Of a stretch of 29,395 nucleotides of DNA, positions 1-7,492 are shown in pieces. The notes under the pieces were generated by a model that was not told where the DNA came from, did not search any database, and saw nothing but the letters and a program-made list of their open reading frames with translations. Both the position numbers and the translations under genes were made by a program. The DNA lies in assembly GCA_937926355.1 (NCBI GenBank), contig CALAZP010000148.1, positions 1-29,395 of the forward strand. Direction: 5' to 3'. The DNA is from an uncultured Saprospirales bacterium. GTDB taxonomy: Bacteria > Bacteroidota > Bacteroidia > Chitinophagales > Saprospiraceae. The first letter of the stretch is position 1; the number at the start of each line of letters is the position of its first letter.

Positions 1-93
1 TCTATTTCCGCAGATGACCCTATTCTTATGGATATTAAGGGACTTTATAATTTTAGCTCAGCCGGAACCAAGCTGCATTATTGGAAACTGTAA
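1..93 (+). CDS. C-terminal end of a nucleotide-sugar dehydrogenase (UDP-glucose/UDP-HexNAc dehydrogenase family), partial
   Basis: Only the last 30 codons are present, read in frame 1 and ending at TAA 91-93. The peptide contains LMDIKGLYNF and ends YWKL. The pattern hhDhKGhh followed by a terminal YWxL is typical of the C-terminal NAD-binding half of UDP-glucose/UDP-ManNAc dehydrogenases (UGD/TviB type), which oxidise the C6 alcohol of a UDP-sugar to a uronic acid. The assignment fits the UDP-glucuronate epimerase-like gene about 750 nt downstream, and the next gene starts 15 nt later, so it is probably in the same operon. The catalytic Cys and Rossmann motifs lie outside the window, so substrate and exact subfamily cannot be judged. 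Confidence 0.6.
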   Translation, partial: SISADDPILMDIKGLYNFSSAGTKLHYWKL

Positions 94-108
94 AAGAATG
101 AATATATA

Positions 109-708
109 GTGGCAACTGAACACATCAATCAATTACACGAAAGCGAAAAAAAATGGTTCGCTGTTTATACCCTCTACAAAAGGGAAAAGCGCGTTCTAGC
201 TGCTCTTCAGCAAAAAGGTATTGATGCTTATTTGCCGCTTTTAAAACTAACTAGACATTATACCCGAAAGGTTAAAAAAGTTGAATTACCCCTCATTAAT
301 TGTTATTTGTTTGTCAAGATTGTCAAAGAAGAATACCTAAGGGTTTTGGAAACAGAAGAGGTAGTTAGTTTTTTAAAAATTGGTAAAAATTTGATTTCCA
401 TTCCTGAACAGGAAATCAATATTATGAAAAAAGTGGTGGGAGAACAAATGGACATTGAGGTGCAACCAGGATTAGTCCAAAAAGGTGCTAGCGTAGAGGT
501 TATTGGAGGCCAACTTACGGGGCTCAAAGGGAAGCTGCACGAAATCAAAAATGAAAAGAACTTTTCAATTGAATTAGAGCGTATGGGATATTCCATTTTT
601 ATGGAAATCGATCCTAAATACTTAAAAGTAGTTGAGACGAGAGATCCATCCACCCCTAAAGAAAAAGAGGTGGGTCAAAAAACCACTAATTGGAGTATTA
701 AAATATAG
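109..708 (+). CDS. UpxY/RfaH-like NusG-paralogue transcription antiterminator
   Basis: A 199-residue protein with the NusG N-terminal (NGN) fold starting at KKWFAVYTLYKREKRV (about residues 14-29), then INCYLFVK and a KOW motif at about residues 125-145 (VEVIGGQLTGLKGKL). This order and length match the specialised NusG paralogues (UpxY in Bacteroides, RfaH/LoaP elsewhere) that bind RNA polymerase and let it read through polysaccharide operons. The start is GTG at 109; the nearby ATG at 98 runs into a stop after two codons. The gene sits 15 nt after the dehydrogenase and just upstream of the polysaccharide genes, so this operon is its likely target. The last 25 residues are charged and not conserved in the family. 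No UpxZ-like partner is visible. It is not the housekeeping NusG, given its context and divergence. Confidence 0.87.
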   Translation: MATEHINQLHESEKKWFAVYTLYKREKRVLAALQQKGIDAYLPLLKLTRHYTRKVKKVELPLINCYLFVKIVKEEYLRVLETEEVVSFLKIGKNLISIPEQEINIMKKVVGEQMDIEVQPGLVQKGASVEVIGGQLTGLKGKLHEIKNEKNFSIELERMGYSIFMEIDPKYLKVVETRDPSTPKEKEVGQKTTNWSIKI

Positions 709-732
709 GCCTAGATTGGTCTAAAGTACATT

Positions 733-807
733 ATGGAAAAAATCAGGAATGCCAAGCATGCTCGACAGCTTTGTCGTCTTATCGGAGAAGTACACGCGAC
801 TTTTTAG
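733..807 (+). CDS. possible 24-codon leader ORF upstream of the polysaccharide genes
   Basis: An ATG at 733 opens a 24-codon frame ending at TAG 805-807. It would encode a basic peptide beginning MEKIRNAKHARQLC and ending GEVHATF. It lies in the 129-nt gap between the antiterminator gene and the epimerase gene, in the same frame as the epimerase, and covers a small GC-rich island with hairpins. I do not recognise the peptide. It could be a leader peptide whose translation influences RNA folding, or a chance ORF over a non-coding leader. Confidence 0.2.
   Translation: MEKIRNAKHARQLCRLIGEVHATF
755..805 (+). promoter_or_regulatory. GC-rich hairpin-forming leader element downstream of the antiterminator gene
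   Basis: Bases 751-800 are 27/50 G+C, well above the AT-rich surroundings. They contain an 8-bp perfect palindrome AGCATGCT (755-762), directly followed by a hairpin with stem CGACA/TGTCG (763-767 with 772-776) and a 4-nt loop. GTCG at 773-776 could instead pair with CGAC at 797-800, giving a mutually exclusive fold. A weak AAGT/ACTT stem (788-791 with 799-802) leads into TTTTT (801-805). NusG paralogues of the RfaH type are recruited at hairpin-forming sequences in operon leaders, so this is a candidate recruitment or attenuation site. The role is inferred from position and structure only. Confidence 0.3.
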
Positions 808-837
808 GGCGAAGCTTTGCATCAAAAATCAATAATT

Positions 838-1848
838 TTGAAAGTTTTAATAACGGGTACTGCAGGTTTTATTGGATTTCATCAAGCTAAAAAATTACTG
901 GAGGATAACCACCAGGTCGTAGGTATAGATAACCTTAACCCCTATTACGATGTATCCTTGAAAAAAGGAAGATTAGAGGAGTTAAAACCTTATTCAAATT
1001 TCCAATTTTTAACGTTGGATTTAATTGACCTGCCAGCTTTAGAGCGGCTTTTTACAAAAGAAAATTTTGAAGTGGTCATCAACTTGGCTGCTCAACCAGG
1101 AGTACGATATTCCTTGGAAAATCCAAATGCCTATATTCAATCCAATATCGTTGGTTTTACGAACTTGTTGGAATGTTGCAGGTATCACCACATACAACAT
1201 TTGGTCTTTGCAAGTAGCTCCAGTGTCTATGGAATGAATTCGTCTATACCCTTTAATACGCATCAAAATGTAGATCATCCCATTTCTCTTTATGCTGCTA
1301 CAAAAAAGAGCAATGAATTATTAGCGCATACTTACAGCCATCTTTTTGACCTACCGACGACTGGATTGAGATTCTTCACGGTATATGGACCTTGGGGTCG
1401 TCCCGACATGGCCTATATGCTATTTGCCAATGCCATTTATGAAGATCGACCGATACAAATTTTTAACCACGGAAAAATGAAACGTGATTTCACTTATGTG
1501 GGAGATATAGTTGATGGAATCTCTAAAATTATGCTTGTTCCCCCCCAGCCTAATCCAGATTGGAATTCGAATACACCTAATCCAGCTAGTAGTGCTGCTC
1601 CTTACAAATTATATAATATAGGTAATAACCAACCCATTGAATTAATCACTTTTATAGAGACACTAGAAAGACTTTTAGGAAAAGAAGCCCAAAAGGAATG
1701 GTTACCCATTCAACCTGGGGACGTGGAAGTAACTTATGCAGATATTTCCGGGCTCCAAAAAGATTTTAATTATCAGCCTAGTACCTCCATTGAACAAGGA
1801 CTTCAAAGTTTTGTAACTTGGTATAAAGCATTCTATGGAAAATCGTGA
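838..1848 (+). CDS. NAD-dependent epimerase, UDP-glucuronate 4-epimerase-like
   Basis: An extended short-chain dehydrogenase/reductase of 336 residues. The N-terminus MKVLITGTAGFIG is the NAD-binding Rossmann loop (GxxGxxG). It is followed by DNLNPYYDVSLKKGRL, a signature of the UDP-glucuronate 4-epimerase group, then LAAQPGVRYS, the SSSSVYG serine motif and the catalytic Y152-x3-K156 (YAATK). GLRFFTVYGPWGRPDMA and the insertion before YNIGNN also fit that group. It would interconvert UDP-glucuronate and UDP-galacturonate in the cytoplasm, using product from the upstream dehydrogenase. I chose TTG at 838 because it gives the family N-terminus exactly; TTG at 817 would add seven residues, and no ATG is available. 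The 3' end overlaps the next gene by 14 nt. Substrate specificity is inferred. Confidence 0.85.
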   Translation: MKVLITGTAGFIGFHQAKKLLEDNHQVVGIDNLNPYYDVSLKKGRLEELKPYSNFQFLTLDLIDLPALERLFTKENFEVVINLAAQPGVRYSLENPNAYIQSNIVGFTNLLECCRYHHIQHLVFASSSSVYGMNSSIPFNTHQNVDHPISLYAATKKSNELLAHTYSHLFDLPTTGLRFFTVYGPWGRPDMAYMLFANAIYEDRPIQIFNHGKMKRDFTYVGDIVDGISKIMLVPPQPNPDWNSNTPNPASSAAPYKLYNIGNNQPIELITFIETLERLLGKEAQKEWLPIQPGDVEVTYADISGLQKDFNYQPSTSIEQGLQSFVTWYKAFYGKS

Positions 1849-2551
1849 TCTGTCTGTTTTGAAAACTGATTTTCATTCTCATCTATTACCTGCAGTAGAT
1901 GATGGAGCCAAGACTTTTGAAGATAGTCTTCAACTGATCCGCGGACTTCTTGCGCTAGGTATTGAACAAATCATTACCACTCCGCACTTACATTTTTATT
2001 CCTACCCACAAAATACCAGTGATTCGCTTCAAAAATCATTTGAAACATTTTACGAAGCTATCATTAAGGAAATACCAAATCTAAATATAAGTTTGGGTGC
2101 TGAGCATTTGTTAGATGATAATTTTTTAAAAATCCTTCGGGAAAATAAAGTCTTGCCTGTATTTGATAATCATTTACTCATAGAACTTGGATATAAGGTG
2201 CCACCGCCCAATCTTCATGAAATTTTATTTGAAATTCAAATTAAGGGTTATGTGCCGATTATTGCCCATCCTGAAAGATATCTTTATTACGCAGATTCAT
2301 TAGAGCAATTTCACCAGTTAAAAGATTGGGGGGCACACTTTCAAATGAACCTCAGCTCCTTAACCGGATACTACGGGCAGGATATGAACGATTTAGCTCA
2401 TCAATTATTAGCAACCGATTTGATTGACTATTTTTCCAGTGATCTCCATCATCAACGTCAATTAGATTTAATTACAAAAGGATCAAAAGAGGGGCTTTAC
2501 CATAGCGTGTTTCAACAAACCATGCCGAACAACACGGCTATTGATATCTAA
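1835..2551 (+). CDS. PHP-family tyrosine-protein phosphatase (CpsB/CapC/YwqE type)
   Basis: A 238-residue PHP-fold metallophosphatase. Metal-ligand motifs appear in order: DFHSHLLPAVDDGA (about residues 12-25), TTPHLH, GAEHLLDD, IIAHPERY and SSDLHH near the C-terminus. CpsB-type enzymes dephosphorylate the C-terminal tyrosine cluster of the cognate polysaccharide kinase, and a kinase with such a cluster lies two genes downstream. ATG at 1835 overlaps the epimerase gene by 14 nt; an in-frame TTG at 1859 would give a shorter N-terminus just before the first metal motif and cannot be excluded. Cytoplasmic; no signal sequence. Confidence 0.88.
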   Translation: MENRDLSVLKTDFHSHLLPAVDDGAKTFEDSLQLIRGLLALGIEQIITTPHLHFYSYPQNTSDSLQKSFETFYEAIIKEIPNLNISLGAEHLLDDNFLKILRENKVLPVFDNHLLIELGYKVPPPNLHEILFEIQIKGYVPIIAHPERYLYYADSLEQFHQLKDWGAHFQMNLSSLTGYYGQDMNDLAHQLLATDLIDYFSSDLHHQRQLDLITKGSKEGLYHSVFQQTMPNNTAIDI

Positions 2552-2581
2552 AATTTTATTTTAATTCGCCTACTTATTTAT

Positions 2582-3301
2582 TTGGTACTATATAGTACCC
2601 TTAGTGGTTGTATCCAATACTCCGATTTATTGTTGATACCACCTGATACCTCTGTTTCTACTTACAAGAACAGTTCCCCACACCTGATTCAAAAGTACGA
2701 TGTACTGCATATTGATATGTTAAATAAGCAATTACCTCTCCCTAATAGTTTTGAAAAAACATTTACTACCACTCTCGGTCCAGACAAATTGACTCAATTT
2801 ATCCAATTGGGTTATCCGGTTGATGAAGAGGGATATATGGCCTACCCTGGCATTTCTAAAACCTATGTAGAAGGCTTAACATTAAAAGAGGCCACCCAGA
2901 AAATAGAAATAAAATTAGAGGAGTTTATCAATGAACCTAATTTAGTCATGAGCTTAATGAACTTCCAAATAACTGTTATGGGCGAAGTAAACCAACCGGG
3001 TAGGTACTATTTTAACAGTCCAAGAGTTACGGTATTAGATGCCCTAGCTAAAGCCGGTGATTTGTCCCCTTTTGCCGATAGGCACCATATCATCATCAAA
3101 CGTGAAATTCAAGATAGTATTTATCATTTACCCCTTTCTTTGAGACAAAAGGATCAGGTTTATTTATTTCAAAACGATGTGGTTTATATTCCTCCTTTGA
3201 AACAAAAAGCCATTTTATCACAAGATCCGTTTCAAAAGATTATTAGTTATTTATCTGCTTCATTATCGATAATATCCGTCTGGATAGCGCTAAACAATTA
3301 A
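2582..3301 (+). CDS. Wza-like polysaccharide export lipoprotein (Poly_export + SLBB)
   Basis: About 240 residues. The N-terminal polysaccharide export domain includes YDVLHIDMLNKQ and GYPVDEEGYMAYPG. It is followed by an SLBB module (QITVMGEVNQPGRYYF) and a C-terminal hydrophobic helix (about the last 18 residues) that could span the outer membrane, as in Wza. A lipobox LSGC lies at the very N-terminus. From the TTG start at 2582 the signal peptide would be only nine residues with no positive charge. The frame is open back to 2552, and an ATT at 2564 would give MRLLIYLVLYSTLSGC, a textbook lipoprotein signal, so the true start is probably upstream at a non-standard codon. Stop TAA is 1 nt before the kinase gene. 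Expected to form the outer-membrane channel paired with the Wzc-like protein. Confidence 0.85.
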   Translation: MVLYSTLSGCIQYSDLLLIPPDTSVSTYKNSSPHLIQKYDVLHIDMLNKQLPLPNSFEKTFTTTLGPDKLTQFIQLGYPVDEEGYMAYPGISKTYVEGLTLKEATQKIEIKLEEFINEPNLVMSLMNFQITVMGEVNQPGRYYFNSPRVTVLDALAKAGDLSPFADRHHIIIKREIQDSIYHLPLSLRQKDQVYLFQNDVVYIPPLKQKAILSQDPFQKIISYLSASLSIISVWIALNN

Positions 3302-3302
3302 G

Positions 3303-5270
3303 TTGGTGACCCCGAAAGAATCCTTAACGATTCAAGAAGCCTTTTGGTTAATTGTAGAAAATAAATGGAAAATTTTCCAGGTATTATTAATTACTAGTGT
3401 ATTGGCTGTTATCTACCATCGATGGGTGCCTAAAATATTTGAAATAAAGGCCCGAATAATGGTTTATCCGCGACAAAATAGTCAAAATAATGCTCCTGAT
3501 TGGTTATTCGAATTATCAGGATTGGAGACGGTCCATAATATTAGTAACGAATTAGAAGTCCTTAAATCCATTCAAATTCTAACTCAAGTAGGTAAAAATT
3601 TAGGAGAAAAAAGGCAGCTTACTTATCATCAAATATTGAATAACCTCTCCGTAAACAATATTAAGAATACAGAAATTTTGGAGCTGAGCTATAGAACAGA
3701 ACAGGTCGATATAGGAAAAGAAGTTTTAAATCATTTGCTCAATATTTACGAAAATAAAAACAGAGAAGAAGCGAAGCGGTCTGAAATTAAAAGTTTGAAG
3801 TTTTTAGACGAGCGTTTATTACTTGTTTTGGACCAATTGGGAGAAATTGAATTGAAATTAGAAAAACTTAAAATTCATGCCCCTGAAACTCTTTTAATTG
3901 AAGATTATTCGAATTTCTACCGGGCAAAGACTGATGACATACAAAACAGACTGGCGCATTTGAGCTTGGAAATAGATGAACTCAATCATTTGCTTTATGC
4001 AGATTCCATTCAAATCTATCCCGTATTTTTAATTCAAAGGTTTCCTCACATTAAAAGTCTTATCTCCTTCCTTTTCGAAGAAAATGTTGATCCTAACAAC
4101 CGTTATGAAATTACAGATAAACATCCTTTTTCTGAAATAGAAAGAAGGTACTCCTCTCAAAAAATAGAAAATTTCAGAGCGCGATTAATCCCTCTTGAAT
4201 CTCAATTGAAAGAAGAAAAAATTTCTTTACAGAAAACGGACTTTTCTTTAGATAGTATCTTGAAAAGCATTCCTCGAAATGAACGAATAGCCATTAATCT
4301 ATTGAGAAATCAAAAAATGGTAGAATCCATTTATTTACTGCTTTTGGAAAAAAAAGAAGAAACCTCTCTTGCCCTAGCAGCACAAACATCTAATATTAAG
4401 ATAATTGACCCTCCATTTGTAAATCGAAAAATAAGGCCTAATCCTTATCAAACCAGTGCTGTAGTGATTATGACTGGTCTATTTTTTCCAATACTATATA
4501 TCATTGGTAAAAAAAATATTGATAGGCGTCTATTCCACTACAAAGATTTTAGTCATAAAACTTCAATGCCTTTTTTAAGTGAAATACCATTTGGCAATAG
4601 AAAAATAACAAACCACCATTTTTATCAAAAATCTAATGCCTCCATAATAGAACAAGTAAGATTGATGAAGGCGCATCTAACTTTTCTTTACGCAAATACT
4701 ACATCTCCAGTTTTCTTAGTCTCCTCCTATTGGTCAGGGGAAGGAAAAACATATTTGTCTGCACATCTAGGACATGCTTTTGCTCTTGAAAGAATAAAAA
4801 CTGTTATTGTAGGAGCAGATTTGAGGAAGCCAACACTTCAAAAATACTTTGAAAATCACCATTTACAACCCGGTTTAAGTAATTATTTAATCCAGAATGC
4901 TTCTGAAAATGAAATCATCCAATCTAGTTTTATGAATGATTACTTAGATTGTATACAAAGTGGACCAATTCCTCCTAATCCAACTGAGTTAATTTCTAAC
5001 GGCCGCTTAGAAAAATTAATTAAAGAACTGCGTCAAAAGTATGAATGTGTCATATTAGATACTCCTCCAATTGGATTAGTAGCTGATGCGCTACAAATTT
5101 CTCCTCTGGCTACCCACACGATATTTGTTTTGAAATTTAAGAAGACCCGATTTGAGCATTTAGAGTTTTTAAATGAATTGGGCATTCAAAATAAAGTTCC
5201 TGCACCCTCTATTGTACTTAACGGAGTTCCATTAAAAAAATCAAAAAACTACTACTATTATAACCAATAA
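3303..5270 (+). CDS. Wzc-like polysaccharide copolymerase with tyrosine autokinase domain
   Basis: A 655-residue inner-membrane protein. It has a Wzz-type chain-length domain with TM1 at about residues 22-42, a long coiled-coil-rich periplasmic part, TM2 at about 382-402, then a cytoplasmic BY-kinase. Walker A is SGEGKT with K482, the A' motif is VIVGADLRKP (D506), and Walker B is CVILDTPP (D586). The C-terminus carries four consecutive tyrosines (NYYYYNQ), the expected autophosphorylation cluster. The usual Pro of PGEGK is Ser, and the first Asp of the A' motif is Gly504. Start is TTG 3303 or the adjacent GTG 3306. It couples Wzy polymerisation to Wza export, controlled by phosphorylation cycles with the PHP phosphatase encoded upstream. 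Confidence 0.9.
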   Translation: MVTPKESLTIQEAFWLIVENKWKIFQVLLITSVLAVIYHRWVPKIFEIKARIMVYPRQNSQNNAPDWLFELSGLETVHNISNELEVLKSIQILTQVGKNLGEKRQLTYHQILNNLSVNNIKNTEILELSYRTEQVDIGKEVLNHLLNIYENKNREEAKRSEIKSLKFLDERLLLVLDQLGEIELKLEKLKIHAPETLLIEDYSNFYRAKTDDIQNRLAHLSLEIDELNHLLYADSIQIYPVFLIQRFPHIKSLISFLFEENVDPNNRYEITDKHPFSEIERRYSSQKIENFRARLIPLESQLKEEKISLQKTDFSLDSILKSIPRNERIAINLLRNQKMVESIYLLLLEKKEETSLALAAQTSNIKIIDPPFVNRKIRPNPYQTSAVVIMTGLFFPILYIIGKKNIDRRLFHYKDFSHKTSMPFLSEIPFGNRKITNHHFYQKSNASIIEQVRLMKAHLTFLYANTTSPVFLVSSYWSGEGKTYLSAHLGHAFALERIKTVIVGADLRKPTLQKYFENHHLQPGLSNYLIQNASENEIIQSSFMNDYLDCIQSGPIPPNPTELISNGRLEKLIKELRQKYECVILDTPPIGLVADALQISPLATHTIFVLKFKKTRFEHLEFLNELGIQNKVPAPSIVLNGVPLKKSKNYYYYNQ

Positions 5271-5283
5271 TACTGGTCTTTAC

Positions 5284-6330
5284 GTGATTACCGAAAGAGG
5301 TTGCCTTTCTAAGTACTCAGGAGCTAATAACCATATTCATGCTGGAATCAATTGTTTAAATCATCATTTTAAAATATCACTATTTACCTCCTTTCTAACT
5401 AAACGTTCCCTCGTGGGTAGAAATCAAATTTCACTATTATTTTTTCTGGTTTATTTTACTGAATTAATGATAATCTTGCCCAAGCAGTTGATACAATTAT
5501 ATCTATTAAAACCAACTTTCATTTATGAACGGTATCATATATTAAACTTCAATACCCTATTAATTTGTAAGTGTTTGAAAATTCCCCATTTTTTTGAAAT
5601 AAATGGGTTGTGGAAAGAAAATCACCGAAATAGATTCCTGAGTTGGTTGGAAATTAAATTATTAAGCTTATCTAATTTTTGTTTTTGTTTAGGTCTAAGG
5701 GGCCGCTTAATATCTCCTGTTCCACACCTAAATTTAGAAAATGGTGTTTCCCAAAATTTTTGGAAAGGCTTCAAAAACCATTATAAAAAACGAAAAACAA
5801 ATTTTAATATTTGTTTCCTAGGGTCGCTAATGCAACACCATAAGTTAGGAATAATTGGTGAGGCATTTGAATTAATGCCACCAGAAGTTCTGAGTCAAAT
5901 GCAATTGCATTTTATCGGACCTATCAATCAAAGAATCCTAAAAATTGTTGAGTCTTGTCCCATTACTATCGCATTGCACGGTGGTCATTCTAAAAAAAAC
6001 CGTATCAAACTTCTCAAGATGATGGATTGTGGTTTTATTTCAGGTGGCAGTCCTTATGCTTCATTCATGAAATTATTTGAATACGGAAGTGCAAAATGTC
6101 CTGTAATTGCACCTAAAACTTCAAATCTTAAGCATTGGCTGGAAGACAACTGTATTTTCTTTTACCAACCCAACAACTCTCAAAGTTGTGCTAAAGCTCT
6201 TATGGAGGTTTATCAATCACCGGACCTATCAAGAACTAAAGCCCAACATCTCTATCAATTAATTGGTAAAAGGTTTTTATGGGAAAAAACTTTTTCAACC
6301 ATTTCCACAACTATTGCAAATCATCTGTAA
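5284..6330 (+). CDS. GT-B glycosyltransferase (GT4-like)
   Basis: A 348-residue cytoplasmic GT-B protein. The N-terminal half has TERGCLSKYSGANNHI and IYERYHILNF/FEINGLW, both typical of GT4-like donors. The C-terminal half has FNICFLGSL, LHFIGPI, and MKLFEYGSAKCPVIAP, which matches the KLFEYxxxxxPVIA nucleotide-sugar-binding stretch. It probably adds one sugar of the polysaccharide repeat on the lipid carrier; donor and linkage cannot be read. The GTG start at 5284 cuts into the first beta strand (LYVITERG), and the frame is open upstream into the kinase gene, where an ATT at 5257 would give a 14-nt overlap like two others in this operon. The start is therefore uncertain. Confidence 0.75.
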   Translation: MITERGCLSKYSGANNHIHAGINCLNHHFKISLFTSFLTKRSLVGRNQISLLFFLVYFTELMIILPKQLIQLYLLKPTFIYERYHILNFNTLLICKCLKIPHFFEINGLWKENHRNRFLSWLEIKLLSLSNFCFCLGLRGRLISPVPHLNLENGVSQNFWKGFKNHYKKRKTNFNICFLGSLMQHHKLGIIGEAFELMPPEVLSQMQLHFIGPINQRILKIVESCPITIALHGGHSKKNRIKLLKMMDCGFISGGSPYASFMKLFEYGSAKCPVIAPKTSNLKHWLEDNCIFFYQPNNSQSCAKALMEVYQSPDLSRTKAQHLYQLIGKRFLWEKTFSTISTTIANHL

Positions 6331-7492
6331 CCTACCAAAAGTCCTGCATTTACATGACAATATCGGTCTGGAAAATGGTGGTGGTATCGAAGTGTATCTA
6401 AAAGAATTGATTGAAGCTATTCCTCATCATCATTGGATAAGTGTTCGATTTAAGTATCCTTTCGTCCATCTTTTAGGCTATCGAACTGAATGGAAACAAA
6501 AAATTAAACTCCATCAATTCTCTAGCACATTAACTCAATACATAATACATCGCAAAATTAAAATCATCCAATTACATGGGGTGTTTCATGCAGAAATATT
6601 GAAGCGATTACCTGATTCCATTTCAATCCTGAGGAATTTGCACGATTTAAGGTTTACCTGCCCCGGTTATGGTAAATATTGGTACACCAGCGATCAACCA
6701 TGTCACTCAAATTTTGGACTTCCCTGCTTCTTTAATGCTTTTAAAGAAAAATGCGGCTCAAGAAATCCTTGGACCCTTTCACAGCATATTCGGAGAATTA
6801 GACAAGAGCAAGAACTTATGATCCATCGCTATAGTAAAATAATCGTGATGTCGGGATTTGTTAAACAACAACTTCAAAAATTAAATATTCCAGATTCCAA
6901 AATAATTATTGCAAGATATTTTTCCCGTTTTAATCCAGTTTATCCATTTAAAACCAAGGATCCGCCTTATAAAATTCTTTGGGTTGGTCGAATCAATAAG
7001 ACCAAGGGGTTGACCTATTTCTTAGATTTAGCAAAATCCGTACAAAATAAATCTCCTGACAGCTTTTCATTTGAAATCATCGGAGATGGTATTGATAGGA
7101 AATCGCTTGATTTTTCCAATGTAGTCTATCATGGTTGGCAATCCAAAGCCCAATTATTACAACACTTGCGTGAAAGTTTTTTGCTAATCTTTACCTCAAT
7201 CTATCCAGAAGCTTATGGTATGGTAGGTATAGAAGCCCTTTCTCAAGGGGTACCCGTTTTAGCATTTGATGTTGGCGGAGTGAAAGATTGGCTGAAAAAT
7301 GGAGTAAACGGTTTTTTATTCACCAAAAAAAATATTTTAAACATGGAACGTACCGTCTTTTATCTAGCAGAAAATCCTGAAAAGTATATTGAGTTGTGTC
7401 AGAGTATTTTTGAAAAACAACGTAAAAAAAATTCTTTAACCACACATATCAATCAGTTGAAATACATTTATTTTCAACTTATAACGGATTGA
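6314..7492 (+). CDS. GT4-family glycosyltransferase
   Basis: A 392-residue GT-B enzyme. The N-terminal domain begins KVLHLHDNIGLENGGGIEVY, with the Gly-rich acceptor loop. A cysteine-rich stretch follows (FTCPGYGKYW, CHSN, LPCFF, EKCGSRNP) of a type common in one GT4 subgroup. The C-terminal domain has LWVGRINKTKGL, EIIGDG and the E-x7-E motif EAYGMVGIE followed by ALSQGVPVLA. I chose TTG at 6314, which overlaps the preceding gene by 17 nt and puts the first beta strand close to the N-terminus; an ATG at 6263 would add 17 residues and overlap by 68 nt. Donor sugar unknown; GT4 members in clusters with ManC often use GDP-mannose. Confidence 0.82.
   Translation: MQIICNLPKVLHLHDNIGLENGGGIEVYLKELIEAIPHHHWISVRFKYPFVHLLGYRTEWKQKIKLHQFSSTLTQYIIHRKIKIIQLHGVFHAEILKRLPDSISILRNLHDLRFTCPGYGKYWYTSDQPCHSNFGLPCFFNAFKEKCGSRNPWTLSQHIRRIRQEQELMIHRYSKIIVMSGFVKQQLQKLNIPDSKIIIARYFSRFNPVYPFKTKDPPYKILWVGRINKTKGLTYFLDLAKSVQNKSPDSFSFEIIGDGIDRKSLDFSNVVYHGWQSKAQLLQHLRESFLLIFTSIYPEAYGMVGIEALSQGVPVLAFDVGGVKDWLKNGVNGFLFTKKNILNMERTVFYLAENPEKYIELCQSIFEKQRKKNSLTTHINQLKYIYFQLITD

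Noticed and set aside
1540..1546. Run of seven C in the epimerase gene as a phase-variation tract
   Set aside because: It is short and encodes part of a Pro-rich insertion that this epimerase group normally has before the YNIGN motif.
5268..5283. The 13-nt gap after the kinase gene as an operon break
   Set aside because: It is too short for a promoter or terminator, and the next frame is open across it; it more likely reflects a misplaced start codon.
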